A stretch of DNA of 57,527 nucleotides from Lachnospiraceae bacterium. GTDB lineage: Bacteria > Bacillota > Clostridia > Lachnospirales > Lachnospiraceae. Both the position numbers and the translations under genes were made by a program. The notes under the pieces were generated by a model, which saw only the letters and a list, made by a program, of their open reading frames with translations, searched no databases and was not told the DNA's origin. The stretch lies in the NCBI GenBank assembly GCA_017619615.1, contig JAFZRY010000018.1:1-57527 (forward strand). Direction: 5' to 3'. Below are positions 49,566 to 57,527 of the stretch, piece after piece; the stretch's first letter is position 1, and the number at the start of each line of letters is the position of its first letter.

Positions 49566-51683
49566 CTATTTCACCGTCAGCGTCGCCGGCTTCGAATACA
49601 CCGTGTTTCCCGCAGCATCCTTCACCCTACAGCGGTACTGGTACCCGTTCCGCTTGGCTTCTGCGGAGACTTTGAGGGTCGCCGTGTTGTAGCCCTGGGT
49701 GGCGCTGGTGCAGTTGCTCCAGCTGTCGGAGGAGGATTTCCGCCACTGCCACAGATAACTCTTGGCGTTGGTCGCGCTGACCTTAAACGTGGCGGTCTTG
49801 CCCGCGGTCACACTGACGGAGGAAGGATTCGAAGTGATCCCCAGGACCTTCAGCGTGACGGTCTTCGTGTACACCGTGTTGCCGGCGGAGTCTTTGATGC
49901 GGCAGCGGTACTGGTAGCCGTTGCGGTACGTCTTGGCGGCCACTTTGAGCGTGGCAGTGTTGTAGCCCGTGGTCGCGCTGGTGCAGTCGTGCCATTCGTC
50001 GGAGGAGGAGGTGCGGAACTGCCACTGGTAGGTCTTGCTCTTGCCGGTCGCCACGACCTTAAAGGTGGCGGTCTTGCCCGCGGTGGTGCTTACGGAGGTG
50101 GGCTGGGTCTTGATGCCCAGGACGTATAAGTAAGCGGCTTTGGAATAACTGGCCTGGCCCGAGGCGTTCTTCACGCGGCAGCGGTACTGGTAGCCGTTGC
50201 GGGCGGTGGTGGCGGAGACCTGCAGGGTGGCTTTGTTGTAGCCGGTGGTGGCGCTGGTGCAGTTCGTCCAGCTGTCGGAGGAGGACTTGCGCCACTGCCA
50301 CTGGTAGGTCAGGCTCTCGCCCATGGCGGATACGGTGAATTTCGCCGTGGTGCCTGCTTTTACGACCTTCTGCTTGGGCTGGGTCTTGATGATGGGCTTC
50401 ACGGGGGTATCTTTAATGACAGTGTCCTTGTCGCAGTAGAGCCAATACGGATCGGTCTCCCCGGGGGCAGTATACTTCCAGGACCAATAGTCGCCGTACT
50501 CCTGAAAGTCCCCGTCCCACCAGGTTTGGAGGAGTTTCGGGCAGCCGTAGAGGTTCAGTGATATCAAATTGGCGTTCTGACAGTCAAGGGTGTTCAGTTT
50601 GGGGCAGATGGCGACGGTCAGGGAGGTCAGCGGGTTATCGTAGCAGTTGAGATATTCCAGGGCCGGGAAGCCGCTGACGTTGATCGAGGTCAGCTGGTTG
50701 CTGCTGCAGTAGAGGTCTTTCAGAGCGTCGCAGCCGCTGACGTCCAGGGTCGTCAGTTCGTTGCCGTAGCAGTTCAGCCCTGTCAGGGCGGTCAAACCGG
50801 TTGCTTCCAGGTGCGTCAGCCGGTTGTTGGCGCAGTTGATGTAATTAATCTTTTTACAGCTGGTCGGTTCCAGAGAGGGCAGGATGTTGAAATAGCAGTA
50901 CAGTTCCAAGAGGTTGGGGCAGGCGCTCAAACTAAGCGCCGTCAGCCGGTTGTCGCTGCAGCGGAGGTATTCCAGGTCGGCGCATCCTTCGATGTTCAGC
51001 ATAATCATGTTGTTGGCGTTGCAGTTCAGGTCCTTCAGGAGCCCGCACTTGCTGACGTCCAGGGAGGATATCTCGTTGTGAGCGCAGTTCAGGGTTTCCA
51101 GTTTGGTGTTTTTCGTCAGGTTGAGCGTCGACAGGCCATTGAAACTGCAGTTCAGGTACGTGAGTTTCGGGCAGGCGGTCAGGGTGAGCGACGAGATCAC
51201 GTTTTCTTCGCAGGACAACAGCGCCAGTTTGGTGTTTTTCGTCACGTTGAGCGACATCAGCCGGTTGTTGCCGCAGGCCAGGTTGACCAGATTCGTGTTG
51301 CTGGTCACGCTCAGGGAAGCCAGCCGGTTGTTGCTGCAGTACAGGGTCGTCAGCGCGGTGCACTGCGACACGTCGAGCGATGACAGGTCGTTCGAGTTGC
51401 AGTACAGTTCCCGGAGCGACGTGAAGTATTCGACACCTTTCAGGGAGGAGATCTCCTTGCTCATCACATTGATGTTCGTCACGGCATCGATCTCCGCCTG
51501 GCTGAGGGTCCCGTTCCCGTTCGTGTCGAATTTTTCCGACACATAGGCGCGGAACGTGGCGTCCGGGAAGTTGGTGCTGTTGATGGTGACGCTGGCCGCG
51601 TGTACTTTTCCGGGGAGGGAAAGGGCGAGGGCGGCGAGAGCCAGGAGGAGGACGGTCAGGGTGTTTCGCACGGTCGGTTTCAT
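49566..51683 (-). CDS. secreted Cys-rich LRR protein with EF-hand-like loop and three Ig-like repeats
   Basis: A 705-residue exported protein. The signal peptide is at residues 1-29 (LLLALAALALSLPG, then HA-A). FDTNGNGTLSQAE (about 53-65) is an EF-hand/dockerin-like calcium loop. Residues about 75-400 contain leucine-rich repeats of about 21 residues in which the conserved position is often Cys (LTTLYCSNNRLASL). Residues about 445-705 hold three Ig-like repeats of about 85 residues (TAGKTATFKV...YQWQWRKSSSDSW...GYQYRCRVKD). It is paralogous to the upstream 663-residue protein, from which it is separated by 79 bp, so the two are probably one transcript. No sortase motif. Likely a surface or secreted adhesion protein. 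Confidence 0.82.
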   Translation of the reverse strand: MKPTVRNTLTVLLLALAALALSLPGKVHAASVTINSTNFPDATFRAYVSEKFDTNGNGTLSQAEIDAVTNINVMSKEISSLKGVEYFTSLRELYCNSNDLSSLDVSQCTALTTLYCSNNRLASLSVTSNTNLVNLACGNNRLMSLNVTKNTKLALLSCEENVISSLTLTACPKLTYLNCSFNGLSTLNLTKNTKLETLNCAHNEISSLDVSKCGLLKDLNCNANNMIMLNIEGCADLEYLRCSDNRLTALSLSACPNLLELYCYFNILPSLEPTSCKKINYINCANNRLTHLEATGLTALTGLNCYGNELTTLDVSGCDALKDLYCSSNQLTSINVSGFPALEYLNCYDNPLTSLTVAICPKLNTLDCQNANLISLNLYGCPKLLQTWWDGDFQEYGDYWSWKYTAPGETDPYWLYCDKDTVIKDTPVKPIIKTQPKQKVVKAGTTAKFTVSAMGESLTYQWQWRKSSSDSWTNCTSATTGYNKATLQVSATTARNGYQYRCRVKNASGQASYSKAAYLYVLGIKTQPTSVSTTAGKTATFKVVATGKSKTYQWQFRTSSSDEWHDCTSATTGYNTATLKVAAKTYRNGYQYRCRIKDSAGNTVYTKTVTLKVLGITSNPSSVSVTAGKTATFKVSATNAKSYLWQWRKSSSDSWSNCTSATQGYNTATLKVSAEAKRNGYQYRCRVKDAAGNTVYSKPATLTVK

Positions 51684-51702
51684 GGCTTTTCCTTTCTTGG
51701 GT

Positions 51703-51735
51703 GGGACAGGGGGACGGTTCTTTCCGTCCCGTTTT
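51703..51735. repeat. dispersed hairpin repeat (GGGACGGTTCTTTC family)
   Basis: GGGACGG (51711-51717) pairs with CCGTCCC (51724-51730), flanked by GGGACA and GTTTTG. It matches the reverse complement of 53871-53902 almost base for base. It lies in the gap between the two LRR genes and could act as a partial terminator. Confidence 0.7.
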
Positions 51736-51762
51736 GAGCGGGCGGCGGGGGCCGCTCCTGCG

Positions 51763-53754
51763 TTATTTCACAGTCAGGGTCGCCGCTTTCGAATACACTG
51801 TATTCCCTGCGGAATCCTTTACGACGCAGCGGTACTGGTAGCCGTTCCGGTACGTCTTGGCGGCTACTTTGAGCGTGGCGGTGTTGTAGCCCGTGGTGGC
51901 ACTGGTGCAGTTCTTCCAACTGTCGGAGGAGGAAGTGCGGAACTGCCACTGATAGGTTTTGGCGTTGGTGGCTGCGACTTTGAAGGTCGCGGTCTTGCCT
52001 GCAGCCACGCTGGCGGAGGAAGGCTGCGTCTTGATCCCCAGCACTTTCAGGGTGACGGTATTGGAAGTCACCGAATGGCTTGCGGAATCTTTTACCACGC
52101 AGCGGTACTGATAGCCGTTCCGGTACGTCTTGGCGGCCACTTTGAGCGTGGCGGTGTTGTAGCCCGTGGTCGCGCTGGTGCAGTTCTTCCAGCTGTCGGA
52201 GGAGGAAGTGCGGTACTGCCACTGATAGGTCTTGCCCTTGCCGGTCGCCTCGACTTTAAAGGTTACCGTCTTGCCGGCCGTCGTACTGACGGATTTCGGC
52301 TGTGTCTTGATGCCCAGAACGTTGAGAGTGGCCACTTTCGAATAGACGGACTTTCCGGAGGAAGCGGTGACCTTGCAGCGGTACTGATAGCCGTGGCGGG
52401 CGGTGGTGGCGGAAACTTTCAGAGTGGCGGTGTTGTAGCCCGCGGTCGCGCTGGTGCAGTTCTTCCAGCTGTCGGAGGAATTCTTGCGCCACTGCCACTG
52501 ATACTTTAATCCCGCTCCGTATGCCGTCACCGTGAATTTGGCCGTGTTGCCGGCGACGGCGTTTTTGCTCTTCGGATGGGTCGCGATGACGGGCGTCTCC
52601 CCGGGGTTGACGGTCACGGTATCATCGCAGGAGATGCAGTAATATCCGCCCTCATCCGCGGGATAATAGGTCCATTCCTGCATATCATCGAAGTCAATAT
52701 GCTGTCCTGCATAATAGGTTATGATCAGGCGCGGACAGCCGGTGAGGTTCAGGGAAGTAAGGTTGTTTACGTAGCAGAACACACTGTTCAGCGCGGTGCA
52801 GTCGCTGATCTTGAGCGTCTTCAGACTGTTATTATAGCAGTACACACCTTGCAGGGCCTTAAACCCGCTCACGTTCAGCGAGGTCAGTTTATTGTTGTCG
52901 CAGTACAATAATTCCAGGGCGGTGCAGCCGCTGAGTTTCAGGGAGGTCAGTTTGTTCTCCGAACACGCCAGATATTTCAGTTCGGGGCAGCTGCTCAGGT
53001 CCAGGCCGGTCAGCCGGTTTTTATCACAGCACAGCTGCTTCAGGATCGGACTGCCGCTCAGGTCGAGCGAGGTGATTTTGTTGGAATAGCACTGCAGATA
53101 TTCCAGGACGGAGAACCCGCTCACGTTTAAGGACGTCAGCTGATTGTCCGCGCAGTAAAGGGCTTCCAGTTCGGTGCATCCGCTGATGTTCAGGGTGGTC
53201 ATGCCGTTGTCCGAACAGTCCAGGTTCCACAGCGCGGGGCAGTAGCTGGCATTCAGGCTCGACAGTTGGTTTTCCTCGCAGAACAGCTGCTCCAGCTTCG
53301 AGCATCCGCTCAGGTTGAGCGAAGTCAGTTCGTTGTCGACGCAGTACAGATAGACCAGCTCGGAAAGGCCTTTCACGGTCAGGGACGTCAGCTGATTATA
53401 ACTGCAGTCCAGATATTTCAGGGAGGTGCATTTGCTGACGTCCAGCGAGGTCAGGGCGTTTCCGGTGCAGTCCAGATCCGTCATCGCGGTGAAGTAGGCG
53501 ATCCCTTTCAGGGATCCGATCGACATGTTCGAGACGTCGATGGAGACGACGTCTGCGATCTCGGTCTGGCTGAGGGAGCCGTTCCCGTTCGTGTCACAGT
53601 AGTTGCTCACATATTCCCGGAAGATGGTGTCCGGGAAGTTGGTGCTGCTGACGGCGATGCCGCCCGCCGCGTACGCTTTTCCGGGGAGGGAAAGGGCGAG
53701 GGCGAAGAGCACCAGAAGGAGGACGGTCAGGGTGTTGCGCATGGTCGTTTTCAT
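51763..53754 (-). CDS. secreted Cys-rich LRR protein with EF-hand-like loop and Ig-like repeats (paralogue)
   Basis: A 663-residue paralogue of the downstream gene with the same plan: signal peptide (LALSLPGKAYAA), YCDTNGNGSLSQTEI calcium-type loop, about fifteen LRR units of the LxYLDCSYNQLTSL type, and three Ig-like repeats at about 405-663. The DNA of the Ig-like repeats is nearly identical between repeats and between the two genes, a pattern expected from recent duplication or gene conversion. The start at 53754 was chosen because the same AAAGGAAAAGCC-ATG context precedes both paralogues. A TTGTTT-N17-TATAAT promoter lies at 53857-53829. Confidence 0.82.
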   Translation of the reverse strand: MKTTMRNTLTVLLLVLFALALSLPGKAYAAGGIAVSSTNFPDTIFREYVSNYCDTNGNGSLSQTEIADVVSIDVSNMSIGSLKGIAYFTAMTDLDCTGNALTSLDVSKCTSLKYLDCSYNQLTSLTVKGLSELVYLYCVDNELTSLNLSGCSKLEQLFCEENQLSSLNASYCPALWNLDCSDNGMTTLNISGCTELEALYCADNQLTSLNVSGFSVLEYLQCYSNKITSLDLSGSPILKQLCCDKNRLTGLDLSSCPELKYLACSENKLTSLKLSGCTALELLYCDNNKLTSLNVSGFKALQGVYCYNNSLKTLKISDCTALNSVFCYVNNLTSLNLTGCPRLIITYYAGQHIDFDDMQEWTYYPADEGGYYCISCDDTVTVNPGETPVIATHPKSKNAVAGNTAKFTVTAYGAGLKYQWQWRKNSSDSWKNCTSATAGYNTATLKVSATTARHGYQYRCKVTASSGKSVYSKVATLNVLGIKTQPKSVSTTAGKTVTFKVEATGKGKTYQWQYRTSSSDSWKNCTSATTGYNTATLKVAAKTYRNGYQYRCVVKDSASHSVTSNTVTLKVLGIKTQPSSASVAAGKTATFKVAATNAKTYQWQFRTSSSDSWKNCTSATTGYNTATLKVAAKTYRNGYQYRCVVKDSAGNTVYSKAATLTVK

Positions 53755-53828
53755 GGCTTTTCCTTTCTTCACTCAGAACGATGACAGATATGGGCTAAAA
53801 AGATGGGAACGGACATTTTCGCAATTAT

Positions 53829-53857
53829 ATTATAGCGTATCGGGCGGGAAAAAACAA
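53829..53857 (-). promoter_or_regulatory. promoter of the LRR gene pair
   Basis: On the minus strand TTGTTT (53857-53852), 17-bp spacer, TATAAT (53834-53829), about 75 bp before the ATG at 53754. Confidence 0.6.
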
Positions 53858-53870
53858 TAAAAATAAAAAA

Positions 53871-53902
53871 AGCGGGACGGAAAGAACCGTCCCCGTGTCC
53901 CG
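53871..53902 (-). repeat. dispersed hairpin repeat acting as terminator of the YibE/F gene
   Basis: On the minus strand GGGACGG-TTCTTT-CCGTCCC is followed by GCTTTTTTT, a proper rho-independent terminator for the gene ending at 53936. The sequence is the inverted copy of the repeat at 51703-51735 and shares its core with 18789-18841. Confidence 0.75.
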
Positions 53903-53935
53903 AAAAAGCGGACGGCCGGCGGCCGCCCCTGCGGG

Positions 53936-55105
53936 TTATTCAACGTTCGATTTTCCGAGCAACACTGACGAGATCAGCGCGGTCAGCGGGATCGCCAGGA
54001 TCATTCCGATGCTGCTCGCGATGCCGCTGATTACCTCCACCGCCGCGTATGCGGAACTCAGCAGCTGGTATTTGCCCAGGCCGAGTGAGAACAGGTAGAT
54101 GATCAGCGTGAAGCCGCTGCCCAGGAAGGCGAGGATCAGGGTGTTGGTCATGGTGCCGACCATGTCGCGGCCGATGTTCATGCCGGAGCGGAAGAGGTCG
54201 CGGCGGCTGAGGGCGGGGTTCGCAGCGTGCACTTCCTCCAGGGCGGAGGAGATGCTCATGGCGACGTCCATGACGGCGCCGAGGGCGCTGATGATGATGC
54301 CGCCCACCAGGAGGCCGGAGAGGCCGATGGGGACGCCGGTCTGGCGGAGCTGCAGCAGCGGCTCCACCTCCGCGGTGCGGTAGCCGTTGATGCGGGCCAG
54401 CCCCTGCGCCAGCAGGCCGAAGCCCATGGCGAACGCCGTGCCCGCCAGCGTGCCCAGCATCGCGCACACGCTCTTGCGGTGCAGGCCGCCCAGGACAGTA
54501 AAACTGAACACCGCGATGAACGCGCAGGTGAGGAAGACCGTGGGAAGCGTAGGCGCGCCTTTGAGGAGCAGCGGGATCAGCAGCAGGAAGAGGCACAGGA
54601 CGGTGAAGACCAGGCCCACCAGCGATTTGGCGCCGCGTTTGCCGCCCACCAGGATCGTGACCAGGAAAAACAGGCCCACGGCGATCAGCAGGGCCGGGAT
54701 GCGGTTGTATTCGAACACGGTGGCGCGCACGTCGCCGGAGGCGTAGGTGGAGATGGTGAGGACGACGCCGTCGCCCTTCTGAAGCGGCACGCCGTAGAGC
54801 GGGCCGGCGTAGTTGTAGGCCAGCAGGGTCTTGCCCTTGTACTGGCCGCTGAGGACCTCCGCGGTCAGCATCTGCTCGCCGCGGTACATGCCTTCGGCGA
54901 CGTCGTCCGCCGCGGTGGTGTCCGTGAGGATCTCCACGACGCGGGCTTTTTCATACTCGACGTAATCCTCTGCCTGTATGGTTTCCGAACTGTCCGGGGC
55001 GAGGACGGTAAGGCGGATGACGACAAAAAGGGCGGCCGCGAGGACGAGCAGGAGGAGGGAGAATTTTTCACGGCGGAGCCAGTCCGCCAGGCGGCCGGAT
55101 TTCAT
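53936..55105 (-). CDS. YibE/F-like membrane protein
   Basis: A 389-residue protein. An N-terminal membrane anchor (about 15-35), an extracytoplasmic beta domain (about 45-130, VLSGQYKGKTLLAYNY, then GDGVVLTI) and about seven further membrane segments match the YibE/F-like family, whose function is not established. The start at 55105 has GAGG nine bases upstream and follows a promoter (TTGACT-N17-TATTCT at 55170-55142). The frame stays open for 400 more codons upstream, but that part is the antisense of the next gene. Confidence 0.8.
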   Translation of the reverse strand: MKSGRLADWLRREKFSLLLLVLAAALFVVIRLTVLAPDSSETIQAEDYVEYEKARVVEILTDTTAADDVAEGMYRGEQMLTAEVLSGQYKGKTLLAYNYAGPLYGVPLQKGDGVVLTISTYASGDVRATVFEYNRIPALLIAVGLFFLVTILVGGKRGAKSLVGLVFTVLCLFLLLIPLLLKGAPTLPTVFLTCAFIAVFSFTVLGGLHRKSVCAMLGTLAGTAFAMGFGLLAQGLARINGYRTAEVEPLLQLRQTGVPIGLSGLLVGGIIISALGAVMDVAMSISSALEEVHAANPALSRRDLFRSGMNIGRDMVGTMTNTLILAFLGSGFTLIIYLFSLGLGKYQLLSSAYAAVEVISGIASSIGMILAIPLTALISSVLLGKSNVE

Positions 55106-55141
55106 GGGTTTGAGCCTCGATTCGTGTGGGATGATAAGGCA

Positions 55142-55170
55142 AGAATAACAAGATTTGAGGGGGAAGTCAA
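55142..55170 (-). promoter_or_regulatory. promoter of the YibE/F-like gene
   Basis: On the minus strand TTGACT (55170-55165), 17-bp spacer, TATTCT (55147-55142), 37 bp before the ATG. Confidence 0.6.
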
Positions 55171-55375
55171 GGGCGGCCCCCGGCCTGCCGGAGGGGCGGT
55201 CACCGGCCGCCCGGAGACGCGACAGGCACAAACGAAGATGTAAAGGAAATCGCTTAAAATACTTCATTATCATTAGGTAAAAAACTTTCGTTTTCCGGGC
55301 GTTTTCTGCTATACTGTAGGATGAGTTTTTGCGGACTGCGCGCAAAGCGCGAATAAGAAAAACGGGAGGAAAAAC

Positions 55376-57527
55376 ATGAAACAAGTCTTCAGGAAAGTCC
55401 TGTCGGCCGTTCTGGTTTTCGCCATGATCTTCTGCCTGCTTCCGGCGGGTAAGGTCAGCGCGGAAGAGAACGGATCCGTCTGGACTGAGGTGACGGACAT
55501 CGCGGCCGCGGCGGCCTCGGAGAAGTCCATCGCCATCACGATGACCAAAGGAAGCACCACTTATGCGCTTCCGACGGCAGATGCGACCAACGCCGGCCCC
55601 GCTGCCAAGGTGGGAACCATCGGCGCGGACGGCAAGCTGACGCTGGATGATGTGGAAAGCGCCTACGGCTGGACCATCACCGCAGTTGACGGAGGCTATA
55701 CCATCGGGAACGCTTCCGGCAAGTATCTGAATGTGATCAACAATAACAACGGCGTTCGTGTCAACGGAACTTCTGCCGTCTGGTCGATCACTAACGGATA
55801 TCTGACAGCTCAGGACACTGCGACACCGCCAAACACCCGGTATCTCGGCGTGTACGATGGTACCCCCAACTGGCGCTGCTATACCTCGATCAACAGCAAC
55901 ATCCAGGGCCAGACCCTGAAGTTCTGGGAGATCGATACGGCTGGGGGCGAGACCCCTTCCACCGTTGCCACCCCTACCGCCTCCCCGGCTCCCGGCGAAG
56001 TGGTTTCCGGCACGGTCGTCACCTTCTCCTGCGCTACTGACGGCGCAGTCATTTCCTACAGCACGGATGACGGCGCGACCTGGACCGAGGGCACCAGCTT
56101 CACCGTAACGGAAGCGGTCACCCTGAAGGTCAAGGCCGTGAAGGACGGCGAGGAAAGCACCGTCGCGACCTTTGCGTATACGATCAAATCCGAAGAGCCG
56201 GCCGGGACCGAGTTTGTCAAACTGACGGAAGCCCCTCAGGACGGCGACACGGTCGTGATCTATTATCCGGCCGACTCCAAGGTCATGAGCACCACGGATT
56301 TCTTCTACAACAACAAGAAGCATGAACTGGTCGCCTTATCCGCCACCGTTGCGGATGACAAGATGACCGTTACCGACGAAGCTGTCGCCATCCTCGACGT
56401 AACGGTGGATGAAAACGGCAAATACACCTTCGTCAACCAGGACGGCAAGTACCTGGAGATCGACGGCACGAACGTCCAGTTTGTGGACACCGCTACAGCC
56501 AACACCCTGTTCGTTCTGGAAGAAGCGACCAACGGCTGGTATGTCAGATGTGATACTGCTGTTTACAGCGGCAACGCCCAGTATATGGAGTATTACAGCA
56601 ACTACTTCACCGTCTACAAGATGGGCACGAACACTGCCATCTACACCTTCCAGTTCTTTGGCAAGGAAGAAGTTCCTGCCCATACCGGGCTGGTCACGGA
56701 TCTGGCGCAGCTGACTGACGGCGCGAGCGTCGTGATCTTCAACCCCGCCCACATGAAGGCCCTGAGCCAGACGATGTCCGGCTACTACATGGCCGGTATT
56801 GACGTCACCATCACGGACGGCGTCCTTGCGGGCTATGGCGACACCGAAAAGTTCACCGTCATCATCAATGACGACGGCTCTTACAGTTTCGCGGACGCTT
56901 CGGGCCAGAAGCTCGGCATGCAGGACAGCTACACCAGCACCACCATGGGCGCCCCTAATGACAAATGGGCCGTGACTGCTGCCAACACTGCGGACTGCTT
57001 CTACTTCCAGAACACCGTGCGCGGCAACTATCTGGAATGGTACAACAGCAAGAACAACTGGAGCACTTATACCACGATCTCCGACGAGACCCTCTTCGCG
57101 CAGCAGATTTATGTGGTGCCTGCTGATGCACCTCAGCCTCCTGTTACCGTCGCCACTCCTACTGCCTCCCCCGAGCCCGGCGAAGTGGTTTCCGGCACGG
57201 TCGTCACCTTCTCCTGCGCAACTGACGGCGCGGTCATCTCCTACAGCACGGATGACGGCGCGACCTGGACCGAAGGCACCAGCTTCACCGTAACGGAAGC
57301 GGTCACCCTGAAAGTCAAGGCCGTGAAGGACGGCGTGGAAAGCACCGTCGCGACCTTCGCGTATACGATCAAATCCGAAGAGCCGGCCGGGACCGAATTC
57401 GTCAAACTGACGGAAGCCCCTCAGGACGGCGATACGGTCGTGATCTATTACCCGGCCGACTCCAAGGTCATGAGCACCACGGATTTCTTCTACAACAACA
57501 AGAAGCATGAACTGGTCGCCTTATCCG
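55376..57527 (+). CDS. large secreted protein with chitobiase-type C-terminal-like repeats (runs off right edge)
   Basis: Starts at 55376 with GGGAGGA upstream and a TGC-TATACT extended -10 at 55307-55315; open to the window edge (717 residues seen). A signal peptide lies at residues 1-31 (VLVFAMIFCLLPAGKVSA). Residues about 196-260 and 591-655 are near-identical modules with GTVVTFSCATDGAVISYSTD...WTEGTSFTVTEAVTLKVKA, resembling the CHB_HEX_C_1 (chitobiase/hexosaminidase C-terminal) fold seen in large extracellular enzymes. Between them are beta-rich segments with DGDTVVIYYPADSK and ASVVIFNPAHMKALSQ, which resemble each other. Proteins built this way are often extracellular nucleases or phosphoesterases whose catalytic domain comes later; here none is visible yet. 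Confidence 0.78.
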   Translation, partial: MKQVFRKVLSAVLVFAMIFCLLPAGKVSAEENGSVWTEVTDIAAAAASEKSIAITMTKGSTTYALPTADATNAGPAAKVGTIGADGKLTLDDVESAYGWTITAVDGGYTIGNASGKYLNVINNNNGVRVNGTSAVWSITNGYLTAQDTATPPNTRYLGVYDGTPNWRCYTSINSNIQGQTLKFWEIDTAGGETPSTVATPTASPAPGEVVSGTVVTFSCATDGAVISYSTDDGATWTEGTSFTVTEAVTLKVKAVKDGEESTVATFAYTIKSEEPAGTEFVKLTEAPQDGDTVVIYYPADSKVMSTTDFFYNNKKHELVALSATVADDKMTVTDEAVAILDVTVDENGKYTFVNQDGKYLEIDGTNVQFVDTATANTLFVLEEATNGWYVRCDTAVYSGNAQYMEYYSNYFTVYKMGTNTAIYTFQFFGKEEVPAHTGLVTDLAQLTDGASVVIFNPAHMKALSQTMSGYYMAGIDVTITDGVLAGYGDTEKFTVIINDDGSYSFADASGQKLGMQDSYTSTTMGAPNDKWAVTAANTADCFYFQNTVRGNYLEWYNSKNNWSTYTTISDETLFAQQIYVVPADAPQPPVTVATPTASPEPGEVVSGTVVTFSCATDGAVISYSTDDGATWTEGTSFTVTEAVTLKVKAVKDGVESTVATFAYTIKSEEPAGTEFVKLTEAPQDGDTVVIYYPADSKVMSTTDFFYNNKKHELVALS
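55961..56341 (+). repeat. first copy of a 1185-bp-period direct repeat
   Basis: 55961-56341 and 57146-57527 are nearly identical in sequence, in frame (395 codons apart), and code for the chitobiase-C-like module plus the start of the next module. The second copy is cut by the window edge, so the true repeat length is at least 381 bp. Confidence 0.9.
57146..57527 (+). repeat. second copy of the 1185-bp-period direct repeat (cut by window edge)
   Basis: Differs from the copy at 55961 by scattered, mostly silent substitutions (for example GTC for GTT, ACT for ACC), which implies selection on the protein or a recent duplication. Confidence 0.9.

Noticed and set aside
55106-56323. N-terminal extension of the YibE/F-like frame and the repeated minus-strand frames at 56323 and 57508
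   Set aside because: These are antisense shadows of the secreted repeat protein starting at 55376; the identical starts simply reflect the 1185-bp repeat.
1-57527. CRISPR array or cas genes that would explain the CARF-nuclease
   Set aside because: No regularly spaced 25-40-bp repeats and no Cas1, Cas10 or RAMP-like proteins were seen in either strand.
1-57527. tRNA, rRNA or prophage integration genes
   Set aside because: No tRNA-like cloverleaf with a GTTC-A-A arm, no rRNA segments, and no integrase, terminase, capsid or tail proteins were recognised. The AT-rich patches have no obvious att repeats.

Overview
The window looks like chromosomal DNA of a Bacillota bacterium, most likely an uncultured gut or rumen member of the class Clostridia. 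The evidence is AGGAGG-type ribosome binding sites, TTGACA/TATAAT promoters (often with a TGC extension before the -10), LxxC lipoproteins, a T-box leader, a NiCo riboswitch, an Rrf2-IscS-IscU locus, and large secreted LRR/Ig-like/InlB-like surface proteins. Most of it is GC-rich by eye, but two stretches are clearly AT-rich (about 24.6-25.5 kb and 45.7-49.3 kb) and look like acquired DNA. I saw no rRNA, tRNA, CRISPR array, insertion sequence or prophage structural gene.

Layout. 1-3.4 kb: an edge-truncated small gene, an EamA-like transporter set between two copies of a roughly 110-bp sequence derived from the 3' end of a P-loop gene, that P-loop gene, and a MORN-type protein. 3.5-5.8 kb: a TAXI-type binding lipoprotein followed directly by a GltS glutamate symporter. 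5.9-11.2 kb: an OlsB-like GNAT acyltransferase, a T-box(Trp)-controlled trpB2, a double flavodoxin-fold oxidoreductase, and a CDF cation exporter under a NiCo riboswitch. 11.3-18.8 kb: an 1180-residue secreted protein with a caspase/gingipain-like core, two zinc-ribbon membrane proteins with a NapH-like ferredoxin membrane protein, a macro-domain protein and an iron-containing alcohol dehydrogenase. 18.9-22.4 kb: a GlpA-like oxidase, an FAD oxidoreductase-DUF1667 fusion and an SGNH hydrolase in one overlapping operon.

22.5-25.5 kb is a candidate defence cluster: a stand-alone Card1/Can2-like CARF-nuclease, an MmcQ/YjbR-EVE fusion, a 42-residue Trp-rich membrane peptide and a CxxC-rich protein, with no CRISPR-Cas genes nearby. 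25.5-28.6 kb holds an SGNH hydrolase, a membrane protein, a CorA-like transporter and a YD-repeat protein. 28.6-39.5 kb is a coherent catabolic module: opine-dehydrogenase family, ornithine-cyclodeaminase family, an RpiR regulator, a nitrilase-family amidase, a complete five-gene Dpp/Opp ABC transporter and a DMT transporter. Its two promoter regions share an 18-bp palindrome. 39.5-41.7 kb is rrf2-iscS-iscU with twin operators.

41.8-45.7 kb carries a lipoprotein, a phytol/dolichol-kinase-like protein, a CDF-like protein, a small alarmone-hydrolase-like HD protein and a nitroreductase. 45.8-49.5 kb is an AT-rich, overlapping set: a SauUSI-like PLD-helicase-DUF3427 type IV restriction enzyme, a NUDIX hydrolase and a 76-residue protein. 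49.6-57.5 kb encodes two tandem paralogous secreted LRR/Ig proteins, a YibE/F-like membrane protein and the start of a large secreted protein built on a 1185-bp repeat that runs off the right edge.

The strongest leads are the CARF-nuclease/EVE cluster, the SauUSI-like/NUDIX module, the TAXI-GltS pairing and the opine/amide catabolic module with its palindromic operator.
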